DNA from: CAZBQG01 sp964493945
GTDB taxonomy: Bacteria > Pseudomonadota > Alphaproteobacteria > Rhodospirillales > UBA2165
Assembly (NCBI GenBank): GCA_964493945.1
Contig: CAZBQG010000241.1
Span: 1 to 6,722, forward strand
Reading direction: 5' to 3'
DNA: 6,722 bases
The translations under genes were made by a program, and so were the position numbers. Below the pieces are notes generated by a model that saw nothing but the letters and a program-made list of their open reading frames with translations, was not told the origin of the DNA and searched no databases. Shown here piece after piece: positions 5,849 to 6,722 of this stretch (position 1 is the stretch's first letter; the number at the start of each line of letters is the position of its first letter).

Positions 5849-6706
5849 TCAAGCGAAGCTGGCGCTGGCCTCCATTGCCAGGATGCCTTCATGGGAAACG
5901 GCCCAAAGCTCACACGCCTTGCCGTCCCCGCTGGGCTCACCCAAAAGCGTGATGGGCTGATTGGCAAAAAGCGGCGCCTTGGCGCGCATCTCAAAGCCGG
6001 TCATGGTGGCGCCGGGGTTGTTCTCCCGGGCCAGTTCCATCAGCCAGATGGCGGTGAAGGGCCCATGCACCAACAGGCCCGGATAGCCTTCCACACCGGT
6101 GGTGTAGGGATAGTCGTAATGGATGCGGTGGGGGTTGAAGGTGGTCGCCGAAAAACGGAACAGCATGACCGGATTGACCGTAATTTCGCGTTTCCAGGTG
6201 GCGTCCTCCGGGCCTGGCTTACCAGGCGGAGGTGCTGCGCGGCCTTCTTTGTCTTCTTCCCGGTAGACCAGATTGGTATCGTCTTCCATGACCAGACCGT
6301 CTTCGCCATAAACTTCCACCCGGTGGGTGACGAAGACCAGCTTTCCGGAACGCCCTTCCTTTGGGGTCAGGGAAGCAAGCGAGGTTTCCCGCCTGGCCGT
6401 CTCACCGATACGCAGCGGTTTGAAAAAACGCATATCGTTGCCCGCATACATGCGCTGGGGCAAGGGGTCCCCCGGGCCGCCTTCCACTTCGGGCGCCATG
6501 CCGTCGGGGCCCAGATCGTTGGACGGGGGGTACTTTGCAAAGAAAATATGCTGCCAGCCATTGGGGACGGGATCGCCCAGCTTGGGCGCCGGATCGTCCC
6601 GGTTCAGCGTCGCCATCAGTTTTTGCACCTGGGCCACGCTGATCACATCATGGGCGACGGTCTTACGGCCGATATGTTTGCGGAATTCCTCATATTCGTC
6701 AGGCAT
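5849..6706 (-). CDS. MaoC/FAS1-like double-hotdog dehydratase (mesaconyl-C4-CoA hydratase-like)
   Basis: The product is 285 residues, which fits a double-hotdog hydratase of the HTD2/FAS1-like group that includes mesaconyl-C4-CoA (3-methylfumaryl-CoA) hydratase. An N-terminal degenerate hotdog (about 10-150) contains NGWQHIFFAKYPP and RMYAGNDMRFFKPLRIGE. A linker rich in Pro, Gly and charge (about 150-172) precedes the catalytic hotdog. There RFSATTFNPHRIHYD (184-198) is the hydratase motif, with the acid/His pair expected in this stretch, followed by YPGLLVHGPF (208-217), the substrate-side loop. The enzyme would add water to, or remove it from, an enoyl-/hydroxyacyl-CoA. It is the first complete gene of the visible operon, with a five-G ribosome site 4 nt before the ATG. 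The pairing with a CoA synthetase directly downstream supports a CoA-thioester substrate. The mesaconyl specificity is not provable, because the usual CoA-transferase and lyase partners are not seen. Confidence 0.85.
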   Translation of the reverse strand: MPDEYEEFRKHIGRKTVAHDVISVAQVQKLMATLNRDDPAPKLGDPVPNGWQHIFFAKYPPSNDLGPDGMAPEVEGGPGDPLPQRMYAGNDMRFFKPLRIGETARRETSLASLTPKEGRSGKLVFVTHRVEVYGEDGLVMEDDTNLVYREEDKEGRAAPPPGKPGPEDATWKREITVNPVMLFRFSATTFNPHRIHYDYPYTTGVEGYPGLLVHGPFTAIWLMELARENNPGATMTGFEMRAKAPLFANQPITLLGEPSGDGKACELWAVSHEGILAMEASASFA

Positions 6707-6722
6707 GTTTCCCCCTGTATCC

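Overview
The window looks like accessory or catabolic chromosome from a GC-rich proteobacterium. Protein style and domain choice (NDP-forming acyl-CoA ligase, double-hotdog dehydratase, luciferase-like oxygenase) suggest an alphaproteobacterium, possibly of the Rhodospirillales. That placement is inference, because no rRNA or marker gene is present.

From right to left, six genes lie head to tail on the minus strand. They are a MaoC/FAS1-like hydratase (5849-6706), an ADP-forming acyl-CoA synthetase (3699-5819, GTG start), a small cupin (3141-3668), an SDR oxidoreductase (2343-3125), a carboxymuconolactone-decarboxylase-like protein (1781-2326) and a luciferase-like flavin monooxygenase (532-1647). 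The first five are separated by only 15-30 bp and read as one operon. The sixth follows a 133 bp gap with its own leader, which holds a GC hairpin, a possible promoter, a possible 17-codon upstream ORF and an unusual nine-G tract in the ribosome-binding site. The operon may begin upstream of the window.

Together the enzymes fit breakdown of an unidentified organic, probably cyclic, carboxylic or ketonic compound. The LLM enzyme would be the oxygenase, the SDR a redox step, the cupin and CMD-like proteins ring or side-chain chemistry, the synthetase CoA activation, and the hydratase handling of an enoyl- or hydroxyacyl-CoA. The substrate cannot be read from the sequence. No FMN reductase, thiolase, regulator or transporter is in the window.

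Left of the operon (189-531) there is no convincing gene but much secondary structure. A hairpin-rich stretch (398-532) follows the last stop codon. Next comes a directional intrinsic terminator for minus-strand transcription (333-381). Beyond it is a 93 bp four-arm palindrome (218-310): an imperfect 28-position stem closes three hairpins that abut with no unpaired base between them. At the left edge is the 3' end of an IS630-type transposase gene on the plus strand, cut by the window boundary. The four-arm element is the most unusual signal here.
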